The notes: a model not told the origin generated them from the sequence alone. A stretch of 19,082 nucleotides of DNA from CAYPLH01 sp964411505 (GCA_964411505.1 CAYPLH010000068.1:1-19082), one strand, 5' to 3'. Counted from the first letter of the stretch, positions 12,436-19,082 are shown. Numbers and translations: made by a program.

Positions 12436-13524
12436 ATGTCCAACAAGTTAGAAGAAGCAAGAAAAATCATAAATGAAGTAGATTCCCAAATGGTACAGTT
12501 GTTCGTAAAGCGAATGAGAGCTTCCGAGATGGTCTATGAACATAGAAAGGAATTCGGTCTTCCTATCCTTGACCAAAAAAGAGAAGATGCGGTAATCGAA
12601 AAAAACTCTGCCCGAATTGAAGATGATGTGCTGAAAGGATATTACATCGATTACCTCAAGCATTTGATGTCCGTATCTCGTGCGTATCAGTACCGGATGC
12701 AAAATGGTCTGAAGGTTGCCTACAGTGGCGTTGAAGGAGCCTTTGCTCATATTGCAGCAGGCAGAATTTTCCCAGAAAGCAACCGAGTTTCTTGCAGGGA
12801 TTTCAAGGCCGCTTATGATTCCGTTGTCAACAGTGAATGCGATGTAGCTGTATTGCCCATTGAGAACAGCTACGCCGGTGAAGTTGGACAAACTATCGAT
12901 CTTATTTTTTCTGGTGGCCTATTCATCAATGGAATCTATGAGCTTGAAATTCATCAGAACCTTCTTGGTATCCCTAATGCAACCATTGAGGATATTAAGA
13001 AAGTAACCAGCCATCCGCAAGCGCTCGCTCAATGCCATGACTATATCGCTCTCAAAGGTCTTGATGCCGAAGAATCAAGCAATACCGCAGTTGCAGCTAA
13101 AATGGTAGCAGATGCTAACGACAAATCGCTGGGTGCTATTGCAAGTGAGGAAACCGCTGAAATCTATGGACTCAAGGTTCTGGAGACAAACATCAACAAA
13201 AGTGGAGAAAACACCACACGATTTGCCGTTCTCTCCAAGGTACAGGCAAATTCCCCCACTCTGTCCAGTTCTGTATTGATGTTCACTGTAAAACACGAAG
13301 CCGGTTCTCTTGCAACTGCCATCAGTATTATCGGAAAATACGGATACAACATGACGGCACTTCGGAGCAAACCATTGAAAAAGCATTCCTGGCAGTATTA
13401 TTTCTATATTGAAATCGACGGCACGATTGCCACCGACAACGGAGCAAAAATGATAGATGAACTAAACAAGGTATGCGACAGATTCAAAGTGGCAGGAACG
13501 TTTGCCCCGCATATCGAAATTTGA
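12436..13524 (+). CDS. pheA: Bifunctional chorismate mutase/prephenate dehydratase
   Basis: A 362-residue P-protein that converts chorismate to prephenate and then phenylpyruvate. Domains in order: AroQ-type chorismate mutase (about 3-88, with VDSQMVQLFVKRMRASEMVY), prephenate dehydratase (about 92-270, from LKVAYSGVEGAFAHIAAGRI to ENTTRFAVLSK with the conserved T-R-F), and an ACT regulatory domain (about 280-360, GSLATAISIIGKYGYNMTAL). The ACT loop that usually reads E-S-R-P is here LRSKPLK, which may alter Phe feedback. The gene starts two bases after the aroF stop and shares its attenuator. Most likely it feeds phenylalanine synthesis. Confidence 0.93.
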   Translation: MSNKLEEARKIINEVDSQMVQLFVKRMRASEMVYEHRKEFGLPILDQKREDAVIEKNSARIEDDVLKGYYIDYLKHLMSVSRAYQYRMQNGLKVAYSGVEGAFAHIAAGRIFPESNRVSCRDFKAAYDSVVNSECDVAVLPIENSYAGEVGQTIDLIFSGGLFINGIYELEIHQNLLGIPNATIEDIKKVTSHPQALAQCHDYIALKGLDAEESSNTAVAAKMVADANDKSLGAIASEETAEIYGLKVLETNINKSGENTTRFAVLSKVQANSPTLSSSVLMFTVKHEAGSLATAISIIGKYGYNMTALRSKPLKKHSWQYYFYIEIDGTIATDNGAKMIDELNKVCDRFKVAGTFAPHIEI

Positions 13525-13535
13525 GGGTAATTATC

Positions 13536-13625
13536 ATGACAATTCACATGAACTTAGGGCATGATTTGGTTAATTCTTTTGATAACTGTTTTAAAGTTTT
13601 TCCCCCATACATCAGGCACTCATAA
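13536..13625 (+). pseudogene. Possible aroB 5' stub
   Basis: Twelve bases after the pheA stop an ORF begins MTIHMNLGHD, which resembles the first residues of 3-dehydroquinate synthase (M-k-t-i-h-v-N-L-G---YDI). After ten codons the sequence changes to VNSFDNCFKVFPPYIRHS and stops; that part is antisense to the FtsX-like remnant. aroB directly after aroF and pheA would be a natural operon. The match is short, so the call is tentative. Confidence 0.35.
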
Positions 13626-13752
13626 TTCATCATTTTCGAAAGCCCTTCTGCGTCATGCCTACCGATTTTAGTATAGCAAATTCCCGGCGCCGTAGGTTTA
13701 TGCCGGTTGATAAGGAAGTATTCTGCGGGTCGTCTCCGATCTTTCCACGCAT
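13580..13752 (-). pseudogene. FtsX-like ABC permease fragment, frameshifted
   Basis: The minus strand reads NTSLSTGINLRRREFAILKS, then VGMTQKGFRK and two stops; the neighbouring frame continues MMNYECLMYGGKTL. Together these give the cytoplasmic loop and next helix start of MacB/FtsX-family permeases (S-T-n-i-x-L-R-R-R-E-F-A-m-L-K-S-V-G-M-T). A missing A in the AAAATG run near 13633 accounts for the frame change. Only about 55 residues remain, oriented against the aro operon. Confidence 0.7.
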
Positions 13753-13777
13753 TTTTTTAAACAGCGTGGCTTTTTTT
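13745..13777 (+). terminator. Terminator ending the aro operon
   Basis: CCACGC (13745-13750) pairs with GCGTGG (13764-13769) followed by C and seven T. On the plus strand it is about 220 bases after the pheA stop, beyond the remnants, and would stop read-through into the membrane protein gene. Confidence 0.75.
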
Positions 13778-13783
13778 ACTGAA

Positions 13784-13814
13784 GTTCATAAAAAGTTCAC
13801 AATTATCTGATAAT
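13784..13814 (+). promoter_or_regulatory. Direct repeat GTTCATA/GTTCACA plus -10 element
   Basis: GTTCATA (13784-13790) and GTTCACA (13795-13801) repeat at an 11-base interval, followed by GATAAT (13809-13814). An 11-base direct repeat ahead of a -10 box is the typical binding layout of OmpR/PhoB-family response regulators (TTCACA-type Pho box). It would activate the YjdF-like/GT8 pair. Tentative. Confidence 0.4.
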
Positions 13815-13910
13815 ATATATATCATCCGAGATATGAACCTTGAAACCGAATGGAGCGTAATGATGCTTTAATCAACGGTGAAAATCATAAAATATATTGG
13901 AGGGGTCTTC

Positions 13911-14639
13911 ATGAGGTGGTACGGGATTTTAATAAATGAATGGAATTGGAGAAAAATAATCGGCATCATTCTTTTTATTACATTAATAGCTTCCATCGTA
14001 TACATTATCGTAAAGCTCTTTTTATCGCCGCCAGGTGCTTCGGGCACGGAAACCCACACCCATGTAAAAAGCGATTATACCCTGATGCTTATCCAATGTG
14101 TCTTGGGACTTGCAGTTATGATGATCCCTATGTTAATTGAACAGAAATGGTCCATCAGCATACCCAATTATATGTACGTACTCTATTTTATCTTTCTTTA
14201 TTGCGCTATCTACCTTGGGGAAGTGCGCAGCTTCTACTACATTATTCCTTATTGGGATACTATACTGCATGCTTTCAGCGGTGCCATGCTTGGCGCTCTG
14301 GGGTTCGCCCTAATCAGCATCCTCAATAATTCCAAAAGGATACATCTTCAATTAAGCCCGTTCTTTGTCGCAATGTTTGCCTTTTGCTTTGCGCTGGCGG
14401 CAGGAGCATTATGGGAAATATATGAATATATCGCTGACAGCCTGTTTTCTCTAAATATGCAGAAATATATGCTGAAGGGTGGCACATTGCTGACTGGACA
14501 GGAGGCGCTAGCGGATACTATGAAGGATATCATCGTTGACGCAATAAGCGCCCTGGTTATTTCAGCAACAGGCTTCTTTGTATATAAAATAGAAGGTTTC
14601 AAAGGTCTCAGAGATGCTGCTTCCATACAAAAAAAGTGA
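13911..14639 (+). CDS. YjdF/DUF2238-like membrane protein
   Basis: A 242-residue polytopic membrane protein. The start at 13911 is chosen because GGAGGGG lies just before it; an ATG 33 bases upstream lacks a site. Transmembrane segments lie at about 15-37, 56-74, 85-103, 117-138, 148-173 and 208-228. WDTILHAFSGAMLGALGFAL with its D-x3-H, and AAGALWEIYEYIADSLF, fit the YjdF-type family of integral membrane proteins of unknown function. Between the first and second helix is an external histidine-rich turn (TETHTHVKSD) that could bind metal. A GT8 glycosyltransferase starts 30 bases downstream. Confidence 0.75.
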   Translation: MRWYGILINEWNWRKIIGIILFITLIASIVYIIVKLFLSPPGASGTETHTHVKSDYTLMLIQCVLGLAVMMIPMLIEQKWSISIPNYMYVLYFIFLYCAIYLGEVRSFYYIIPYWDTILHAFSGAMLGALGFALISILNNSKRIHLQLSPFFVAMFAFCFALAAGALWEIYEYIADSLFSLNMQKYMLKGGTLLTGQEALADTMKDIIVDAISALVISATGFFVYKIEGFKGLRDAASIQKK

Positions 14640-14669
14640 TATTCAATTCAATTAGGGGGATAAATACAA

Positions 14670-15491
14670 ATGAACCTGCTTGTAACTTTAGATTCCAAAT
14701 ACCTCAGACCGTTAAAGGTAATGCTGACATCACTGTTCATGAATAATCCGGCTGAAAATTTCCATATCTATCTTTTACATTCCAGTATTAAAGATGATGA
14801 GATAGCTGATATTGAATGGTTTACAGACAATTATGGACAGAAGCTGTTTGTGATAAAAATGGATAACCGATATTTTCAAAATGCTCCTGTGGCTTTTCAT
14901 TATACAAAAGAGATGTACTACAGGCTGCTTGCTTACAAATTTTTGCCTATAGAGCTGGACCGCATCCTCTATCTGGACCCTGATATCCTGGTCATTAACC
15001 CGATCCGGGAACTGTATGACACCGGACTTGACGGGTACCTTTACGCAGCAGCCTTTCACAATGTATTAACAGTGAAGGAAATAAACCGTATCCGCTTGTA
15101 TCCGTATAAAATCGACGCATACTACAATTCAGGCGTATTGCTCATGAATCTGGACCTACAGAGAAAGCTTTCGGATGAAGAAACGATTTATAATTTTGTT
15201 GAAAAAAACCGCTCAAAACTCATCATGCCCGACCAGGATATCATCAATGCGCTCTATTCCAGGCAAATAAAATGCCTAGATGAGAAGCTGTATAATTATG
15301 ATGTCAGATATTATAAGTACTATAAAATGGTTACAAATAATACGTGTGATATGGACTATATCATGAGAAATACCCTATTTCTCCACTTTTGTGGTAAAAA
15401 AAAGCCATGGAACAAAAGCTATAGCGGGCAGTTTTATTCTTTGTACAAACATTACGAAAAGCGAGCACTACCATCAATGCTCAAGCCTTAG
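14670..15491 (+). CDS. Glycosyltransferase family 8 protein
   Basis: A 273-residue GT8-type retaining glycosyltransferase. It begins directly with the nucleotide-binding strand MNLLVTLDSKYLRPLKVMLT. The metal-binding D-x-D is LDPD (Asp103, Asp105), YNSGVLLMNL (152-161) is the acceptor loop, MPDQDIINAL and LHFCGKKKPW (238-247) carry the conserved Asp and His. Similar enzymes use UDP-glucose or UDP-galactose in making surface polysaccharide or glycosylating cell-wall polymers. No membrane segment is present, so it is cytoplasmic or peripheral. GGGGG lies nine bases before the ATG. Co-transcription with the membrane protein upstream is likely. Confidence 0.92.
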   Translation: MNLLVTLDSKYLRPLKVMLTSLFMNNPAENFHIYLLHSSIKDDEIADIEWFTDNYGQKLFVIKMDNRYFQNAPVAFHYTKEMYYRLLAYKFLPIELDRILYLDPDILVINPIRELYDTGLDGYLYAAAFHNVLTVKEINRIRLYPYKIDAYYNSGVLLMNLDLQRKLSDEETIYNFVEKNRSKLIMPDQDIINALYSRQIKCLDEKLYNYDVRYYKYYKMVTNNTCDMDYIMRNTLFLHFCGKKKPWNKSYSGQFYSLYKHYEKRALPSMLKP

Positions 15492-15874
15492 AGCCCAAGC
15501 ATATAATAGAACTTGATACATCAGAGCTCTGGAATAATCCAGATAGGGACGTACCTACATACTATTGTTTGAGAATAATCGCTTAGAAGTATTGGATTTC
15601 TGTTGCGAGCAAACTTTCAATCGACAAATTCAAATTTGTTGAGCAGACCGATTTCCAAGGGGGAGGCCGGTTTGCTCTTGCACATTACATGCCCAAAATA
15701 GTCCAGTCGATACTGCGGTAGACGGATTCTTATTTTCATAGTGCTTGTCCTTTTCATTGTTTACAATTTCTCGGTTTAAGCTCTCACTATAATATGGTAA
15801 ACTTATTTATATATCTACCAAGTAAAACTTCCAGAAAGAATATACTAATTAAAGAAGTAACAGGAGGTATGCAG
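15492..15874 (+). other. Intergenic region with hairpins and a short coding-like stretch
   Basis: The region holds the palindrome CAGAGCTCTG near 15522, an ACAAATT/AATTTGT hairpin near 15630, and a larger hairpin GAGCAGACCG/CGGTTTGCTC at about 15641-15677 without a T-run, perhaps a weak GT8 terminator. In one plus frame between stops (about 15595-15720) it reads LSIDKFKFVEQTDFQGGGRF, then ALAHYMPKI, which looks like a protein remnant I cannot name. A TATAAT at about 15788 is the likely -10 for the next gene; no clear -35 was found. Confidence 0.35.
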
Positions 15875-17392
15875 ATGTCAAGCTTCTATCAAAAATTTTT
15901 ACGAAAACATATCAACCTTGCCGCATTAGGTGTGGAGCAAGGTTCTGATCATACTGCTTATTTTTGCACGCCTAAGGGAGCCTCTATAATTGGATGGGCA
16001 GGTGTAGATGGTATTCACTATTGCTTTGTCCGTGGGTTTGGGGAGATGGTATTTGCTGTGAATCCTGCAAATTCAAATCCTGATTATGTGCATCTCCTGG
16101 CAAACAGCTTTGAGGACTTTCTTCGCTTGCTTTTAGCTTCTGGCAGTGCCGACGCCTTAGAGCAGGCATGGATGTGGAATAAAGAACAATTCGACACCTA
16201 CATAAAAGAAAACACGCCCATAGAGAGCGGTCAAGCCGTACTTGCAGAAATCGCAGACAGTCTATTCCTTGCGCCGATGGAAAGCCCTTGGCAGTATATC
16301 AAGGAGCTACAAAACACATTTGATTACAGCAAAATCAAGTATACCGAGGAATTTTACGATCCCGATATGAATGGAAATGTAGAGCGTACACCACCGAAAT
16401 GGGAGGTCTATTTTGACGGTAACTTTTGGGGACACTCTGGTGAGCAAAAACCTGGGAAAGAGATTTCTGTTCAAACGCATTTTAATTCTAATGATAAAGA
16501 ATGGTATATCCCTTCTATCTATACCTGCAGTAAGGGATTGGTTATAGACTTTTGTGTTAAAATCCCTGCCCAGCGTATTGCAAACTTCATAGATAAGTGG
16601 AAACTCTCTCCTGAAAATGATGCTGGCAACTTTTCAGAAGAACAGCAGGAAGAGATTGAAGCCGAAAACCCTATGGCTGTCAATATAAGCCCTGAGATTA
16701 TATTAAACGGTAAAACAATTTCATTTTCTCATGGCTGCGGGTTGTCGTGGAATCCTTGCTTTCCCGAGCAGAATGGGATAGAAAGTGATGGAGCTTGTAA
16801 GCACTATGGACTGGATCAAGACTCAGGCTGGGTCATCTGGCGTTCAACCTTTCCTTGGCAAACGAAACGCAAACCCCCAATATCCTCCTTGAGCGTAACA
16901 ATTAAACACGACCGCATCAATATTGACGGTTTACATTTTGGCATAGCCGCACCGGGAGAATGTATTGACTTCACAAATCCCACAACCCAAACTTCACATA
17001 CCCTGACCGTGCAGGAATACGAGCAGCAGGAAATTCCGACCGATAGATTTGGTGATGAGGATTACAATTTACCATCTCACTGTACGGCGATGAGCTACAC
17101 TATTTCCCCAGATCTTGAAGATGAGTCTTTCTCAGTTCGTGACTGTAGCAGTGGAGATAGACCTCGTAAAAAGCAGCGTAATCCAATGGAACCGCAAGCT
17201 GTCGATAACTGCTTCGCAATTGGAATCATTGGTAGCGCATATACACCTACCGTTATTCCCTTTGGCAATAGCGGGCAGGGAAAGCTTCGTGCCGTGTACT
17301 CTGCGTTGCACTTTGAGCCTGTAAATACAGTTGAATGGAAAATTATATTTCATGAAAAACCCTGTGCTGACATGACTGTAAAAATAATATAA
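15875..17392 (+). CDS. Uncharacterised 505-residue protein
   Basis: The start at 15875 has AGGAGG seven bases upstream; ATGs at 15869 (one base from the site) and 15794 are less likely. I do not recognise the family. Residues 1-130 alternate strands and helices (GASIIGWAGVDGIHYCFVRG, then SFEDFLRLLLASGSADALEQ, AWMWNKEQFD), vaguely like SMI1/KNR4 (SUKH) immunity proteins. The middle and C-terminal parts are rich in aromatic residues and beta strands, with FDGNFWGHSGE, FSHGCGLSWNPCFPEQNG, VIWRSTFPWQTKRKPP and FGIAAPGECIDF. Several cysteines are scattered (GLSWNPC, DGACKHY, GECIDF), and no signal peptide or membrane helix is present, so it is probably cytoplasmic. It stands alone between its own promoter-like region and a terminator. 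Confidence 0.8.
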   Translation: MSSFYQKFLRKHINLAALGVEQGSDHTAYFCTPKGASIIGWAGVDGIHYCFVRGFGEMVFAVNPANSNPDYVHLLANSFEDFLRLLLASGSADALEQAWMWNKEQFDTYIKENTPIESGQAVLAEIADSLFLAPMESPWQYIKELQNTFDYSKIKYTEEFYDPDMNGNVERTPPKWEVYFDGNFWGHSGEQKPGKEISVQTHFNSNDKEWYIPSIYTCSKGLVIDFCVKIPAQRIANFIDKWKLSPENDAGNFSEEQQEEIEAENPMAVNISPEIILNGKTISFSHGCGLSWNPCFPEQNGIESDGACKHYGLDQDSGWVIWRSTFPWQTKRKPPISSLSVTIKHDRINIDGLHFGIAAPGECIDFTNPTTQTSHTLTVQEYEQQEIPTDRFGDEDYNLPSHCTAMSYTISPDLEDESFSVRDCSSGDRPRKKQRNPMEPQAVDNCFAIGIIGSAYTPTVIPFGNSGQGKLRAVYSALHFEPVNTVEWKIIFHEKPCADMTVKII

Positions 17393-17445
17393 ATTGCTAA
17401 TAACTATTGTGCTATGAGTGAAATATAGTGCATTTGTTTTAATGA

Positions 17446-17484
17446 AGCCACTACACTGTTAATATGTGTAGTGGCTCTTTCTTT
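17446..17484 (+). terminator. Intrinsic terminator after the 505-residue protein gene
   Basis: Perfect 11-base arms AGCCACTACAC (17446-17456) and GTGTAGTGGCT (17466-17476) with a 9-base loop and the tail TCTTTCTTT. Confidence 0.85.
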
Positions 17485-17540
17485 GCCTACATCCCCAATA
17501 TAGTCCAGAGTATCCATGCAAAAGGACGGTGGTTACTGTT

Positions 17541-17568
17541 GATAATATCAACCCTCGATGATATTATC
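17541..17568. promoter_or_regulatory. Perfect inverted repeat GATAATATCA-N8-TGATATTATC
   Basis: Two perfect 10-base arms (17541-17550, 17559-17568) end eight bases upstream of the -35 box of the ArsR-type remnant. Position and symmetry fit an activator or repressor site. No cognate protein is apparent. Confidence 0.5.
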
Positions 17569-17576
17569 GTAACAAA

Positions 17577-17605
17577 TTGACAATTCGATATCTCTGTCGT
17601 ATGCT
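17577..17605 (+). promoter_or_regulatory. Sigma-A promoter for the ArsR-type remnant
   Basis: TTGACA (17577-17582) and TATGCT (17600-17605) are separated by exactly 17 bases. Confidence 0.7.
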
Positions 17606-17606
17606 T

Positions 17607-17628
17607 TATTTAGATGTTTTTCTAAATA
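17607..17628. promoter_or_regulatory. Operator-like inverted repeat TATTTAGA-N6-TCTAAATA
   Basis: Perfect 8-base arms (17607-17614 and 17621-17628) directly downstream of the -10 box and ahead of the ribosome binding site. ArsR/SdpR-type repressors bind such dyads to control their own gene. Confidence 0.55.
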
Positions 17629-17632
17629 GATT

Positions 17633-17840
17633 GGTGGTGATTGTCATTGGATTTCAAGAAACATTCAAAGCCCTCTCTGACCCTGTTCGACGAGAGATAT
17701 TGACGATGTTGAAAAACGGCAGAATGTCAGCCGGTGACATTGCGTCAAAATTTGATATAACCAATGTATTGACCACTAATATTCAACACATTTCATCTTT
17801 TGAAACAGAATTTTTAATTAATGCTTTAAGACGTAAATAA
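17633..17840 (+). pseudogene. ArsR/SdpR-type repressor, truncated, start codon lost
   Basis: The frame reads GFQETFKALSDPVRREILTM, then LKNGRMSAGDIASKFDITN, the N-terminal half of an ArsR/SdpR winged helix. Where related proteins begin M-G-F-Q, here the codon is ATT (17645-17647) behind a well-placed GGTGGTGA, so the native ATG appears mutated; GTG codons a few positions upstream could substitute. After DITN the recognition helix is replaced by unrelated VLTTNIQHISSFETEF and a stop at 17840. It cannot bind DNA as a normal ArsR protein, and the SdpI-type partner gene is absent. The promoter and operators remain intact. Confidence 0.65.
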
Positions 17841-17905
17841 ACTGTTTTTTCTTATTTCCCACTTATGAAACCCCTTTTATATTTTTATCTGTTTTTGTAA
17901 GCTCT

Positions 17906-18199
17906 TTAGAGCCTATTATCTTGGCGTGACATAATACTACCGTCTCGAATGGTAACCTTTATTATATCACCCGGCTGTTTGCCGATTTTCGCTCGAATTT
18001 CTTTCCTAATCCCAATAATATGACACGGTGTTTTCATTTTAACCAGACTTCCTTCGTATGGCTCTCCATCGAAAGTAGCGGAAACAGGCACTCGGCCTTT
18101 CCCAAATTCCGCTTTTACGTCAAAAGGGATCTCAATATATGCGCCGTCGATATCCGGTACTTTTTTGATCTCCGCATCAAATTCATATACCTTGCTCAT
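17906..18199 (-). CDS. DUF1905 domain protein
   Basis: A 97-residue cytoplasmic protein consisting of a single DUF1905 domain: YEFDAEIKKVPDIDGAYIEI, then PFDVKAEFGKGRVPVSATFD, GEPYEGSLVKM and IIGIRKEIRAKIGKQPGDII, followed by KVTIRDGS. The small beta-barrel is often fused to or beside YdeI/OmpD-associated domains; here it is alone. Biochemical function is unknown. AAGGGAACC lies ahead of the ATG, a modest ribosome binding site. The last dozen residues (SIMSRQDNRL) differ from the usual ending and may come from a rearrangement. It lies downstream of the truncated group II intron on the same strand. Confidence 0.8.
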   Translation of the reverse strand: MSKVYEFDAEIKKVPDIDGAYIEIPFDVKAEFGKGRVPVSATFDGEPYEGSLVKMKTPCHIIGIRKEIRAKIGKQPGDIIKVTIRDGSIMSRQDNRL

Positions 18200-18261
18200 G
18201 ATGGTTCCCTTCTTACTTCGATAATTTTCAATAGAATATGTTTCGTGAAGTAGCTTTCTAA

Positions 18262-18575
18262 TGCCAACATCTAAATCGCTCTGTCACGTTCAAAATCATG
18301 GCTTTGGACTTGTTTCCATGCTTCCTCCAAAATATCCTTCCGGTATATCTTATCTCGGCTCGACTCCCTGTTGCTCCCTTTCGGGAATGTAAACAACGGT
18401 GCGGCAGTATTCACTTTATGTTACGACCTGTCAGTTTGCCTACTCCTTTCGGAACATTCCGTAATGCTTCAACGTATAGATTACTCCATACGCTGGTTAC
18501 TGACTAAGTGGCTGCCCTACCTTTACCACTACAGGACTTTCACCTGTTAGCATTTGCCAGCTTTGCTGGACGCAC
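18262..18575 (-). mobile_element. Group II intron, 5' portion only
   Basis: The minus strand from 18575 begins GUGCG, the canonical group II intron 5' end, followed by conserved RNA segments AACAGGTGAAAGTCCTGTAG, then GTATGGAGTAATC, TTACGGAATGTTCCG, TGTTTACATTCCCG and GGGAGTCGAGCCGAGATAAG, ATACCGGAAGGATA. These match domain I-III sequences of clostridial group II introns. The intron-encoded protein is lost: one reading gives KIYRKDILEEAWKQVQS before sequence changes, another a GGAGG-preceded METSPKP and stop. No domain V/VI (catalytic AGC/GUUC hairpin) was found on this strand below 18262, so the intron is truncated and cannot splice. Confidence 0.75.
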
Positions 18576-18627
18576 ACATCAATACAACCGTCTCAACGTG
18601 GCTCGAGGATACAAAAAAGATTTCACA
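18576..18627 (-). pseudogene. 5' exon: C-terminus of an RlmD/RumA-like methyltransferase
   Basis: Immediately before the intron the minus strand reads CEIFFVSSSHVETVVLM. The SHVETVVLM motif is the typical C-terminus of 23S rRNA (uracil-5-)-methyltransferases of the TrmA/RlmD family, whose genes normally end in HVETVVLMSR. An in-frame TGA lies at 18628-18630, and the preceding sequence (DWQSPAAFLEIYLAAKGITD) does not look like this family. So only the last codons survive, as the target site of the intron. Confidence 0.55.
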
Positions 18628-18816
18628 TCAATCTGTTATCCCCTTGGCGGCAAGGTATATTTCTAAAAAAGCTGCTGGGCTTTGCCAGTCATATACTGCT
18701 GATGAAACAATAATGATTGCAATTTCTTTAAGCAGATTCTTTATAGATTGTTACTTTTTTAGCTTATACAGTTTTCCTAAATTTTCACTTCCGTTTTCCT
18801 CTCGAGGGAAGAATAT
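18628..18816 (-). other. Region with short unidentified coding-like stretch
   Basis: One minus-strand frame (about 18628-18730) reads KEIAIIIVSSAVYDWQSPAA, then FLEIYLAAKGITD and a stop. It may be another gene tail, but I cannot name a family. The rest of the interval is AT-rich, with no hairpin of note. Confidence 0.25.
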
Positions 18817-19082
18817 TTATCTTTGTATATTAACTGTTATATCATACATCTCTTTTGATTTATTCCCATTAGCTGCTGTAATTCCTGGGGCTACATACAG
18901 AGAAACTGCAGACTCTTTATCTAAAGATACTTTTGGTCTAACTGTTAATGTACGATTATCCTCATTCCAATACATGTGAGTTGGTAAAGTGTGACCATCT
19001 TTATTTACTAATGTCACATATTCCCTCCAGGGCAATCGCATAAAAAAGCTAAATTGAGCCAACAGGAACGGAAAAACAGCAA
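18817..19082 (-). CDS. Ig-like (SbsA/Big_5-type) domain protein, partial
   Basis: The frame is open to the right edge of the window and ends at 18817. It contains REYVTLVNKDGHTLPTHMYW, then NEDNRTLTVRPKVSLDKESA, VSLYVAPGITAANGNKSKEM. The pattern (VTL-n-dG--v----y---nrTLTv-P---L----Y-l-V--GItaanGN) is that of SbsA-type Ig-like domains on exported Firmicutes proteins. What precedes REYV (AVFPFLLAQFSFFMRLPW) is hydrophobic and unlike the family, so a junction may lie near 19020 and this may be only a C-terminal remnant. Start not determinable in this window. Confidence 0.55.
   Translation of the reverse strand, partial: AVFPFLLAQFSFFMRLPWREYVTLVNKDGHTLPTHMYWNEDNRTLTVRPKVSLDKESAVSLYVAPGITAANGNKSKEMYDITVNIQR

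Noticed and set aside
12095..13386. Minus-strand ORFs opposite aroF and pheA
   Set aside because: Antisense shadows of two well-supported genes.
18298..18979. Plus-strand ORFs of 69 and 141 codons
   Set aside because: They lie opposite the group II intron, exon remnant and Ig-like domain; translations look random.

Overview
The window reads as low-GC Firmicutes DNA, most likely from a Clostridia-type anaerobe. Support for this comes from AT-rich intergenic DNA, strong GGAGG ribosome binding sites, TTGACA/TATAAT-type promoters, and families common in that class: a DUF3784 membrane protein, a VanW-type N-terminus, copper-amine-oxidase-N stalk repeats, a CPBP protease, an ECF sigma factor with a zf-HC2 anti-sigma factor, serine recombinase and group II intron pieces. 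No rRNA, tRNA or CRISPR array was seen.

Layout. Positions 1-4300 are mostly on the minus strand: a possible DprA-like edge fragment, an AraC/GyrI-type regulator, a decayed GNAT acetyltransferase joined to a prenyltransferase-like fragment, a DUF3784 gene with a clear promoter and operator-like palindrome, an IS21 IstB tail, a DUF5655/XRE fragment pair, and a GyrI-like protein behind a truncated BlaI/MecI gene that keeps an operator-like dyad. A plus-strand lipoprotein follows (4572-5078). Positions 5125-6157 hold a VanW/copper-amine-oxidase chimera, an unidentified remnant and a metallo-beta-lactamase-fold remnant. Positions 6150-8554 carry a minus-strand cluster: CPBP protease, membrane-bound XRE regulator, alpha/beta hydrolase. 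Positions 8600-9105 hold McrB-like and serine recombinase remnants, followed by an ECF sigma/anti-sigma pair (9129-10516) and an ISNCY-type transposase stub.

The clearest metabolic unit is on the plus strand (10952-13777). A sigma-A promoter precedes two consecutive Phe/Tyr-rich leader peptides, each followed by its own intrinsic terminator. These lead into class I DAHP synthase and a bifunctional chorismate mutase/prephenate dehydratase. Transcription would therefore have to pass two attenuators in series that sense Phe and Tyr charging before committing carbon to aromatic amino acids. What looks like the first codons of aroB follow pheA, then break off into an inverted FtsX-permease fragment.

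Positions 13911-15491 hold a YjdF-like membrane protein and a GT8 glycosyltransferase, probably co-transcribed. Positions 15875-17392 encode a 505-residue protein that I do not recognise, closed by a good terminator. The right end has an ArsR-type stub with intact promoter and operator-like repeats, a DUF1905 protein, the 5' part of a group II intron following what looks like the C-terminus of an RlmD-type rRNA methyltransferase, and an Ig-like domain fragment at the edge.

The most striking overall property is the number of gene stumps (about fifteen), several fused directly to unrelated sequence without an intact mobile element at the join.
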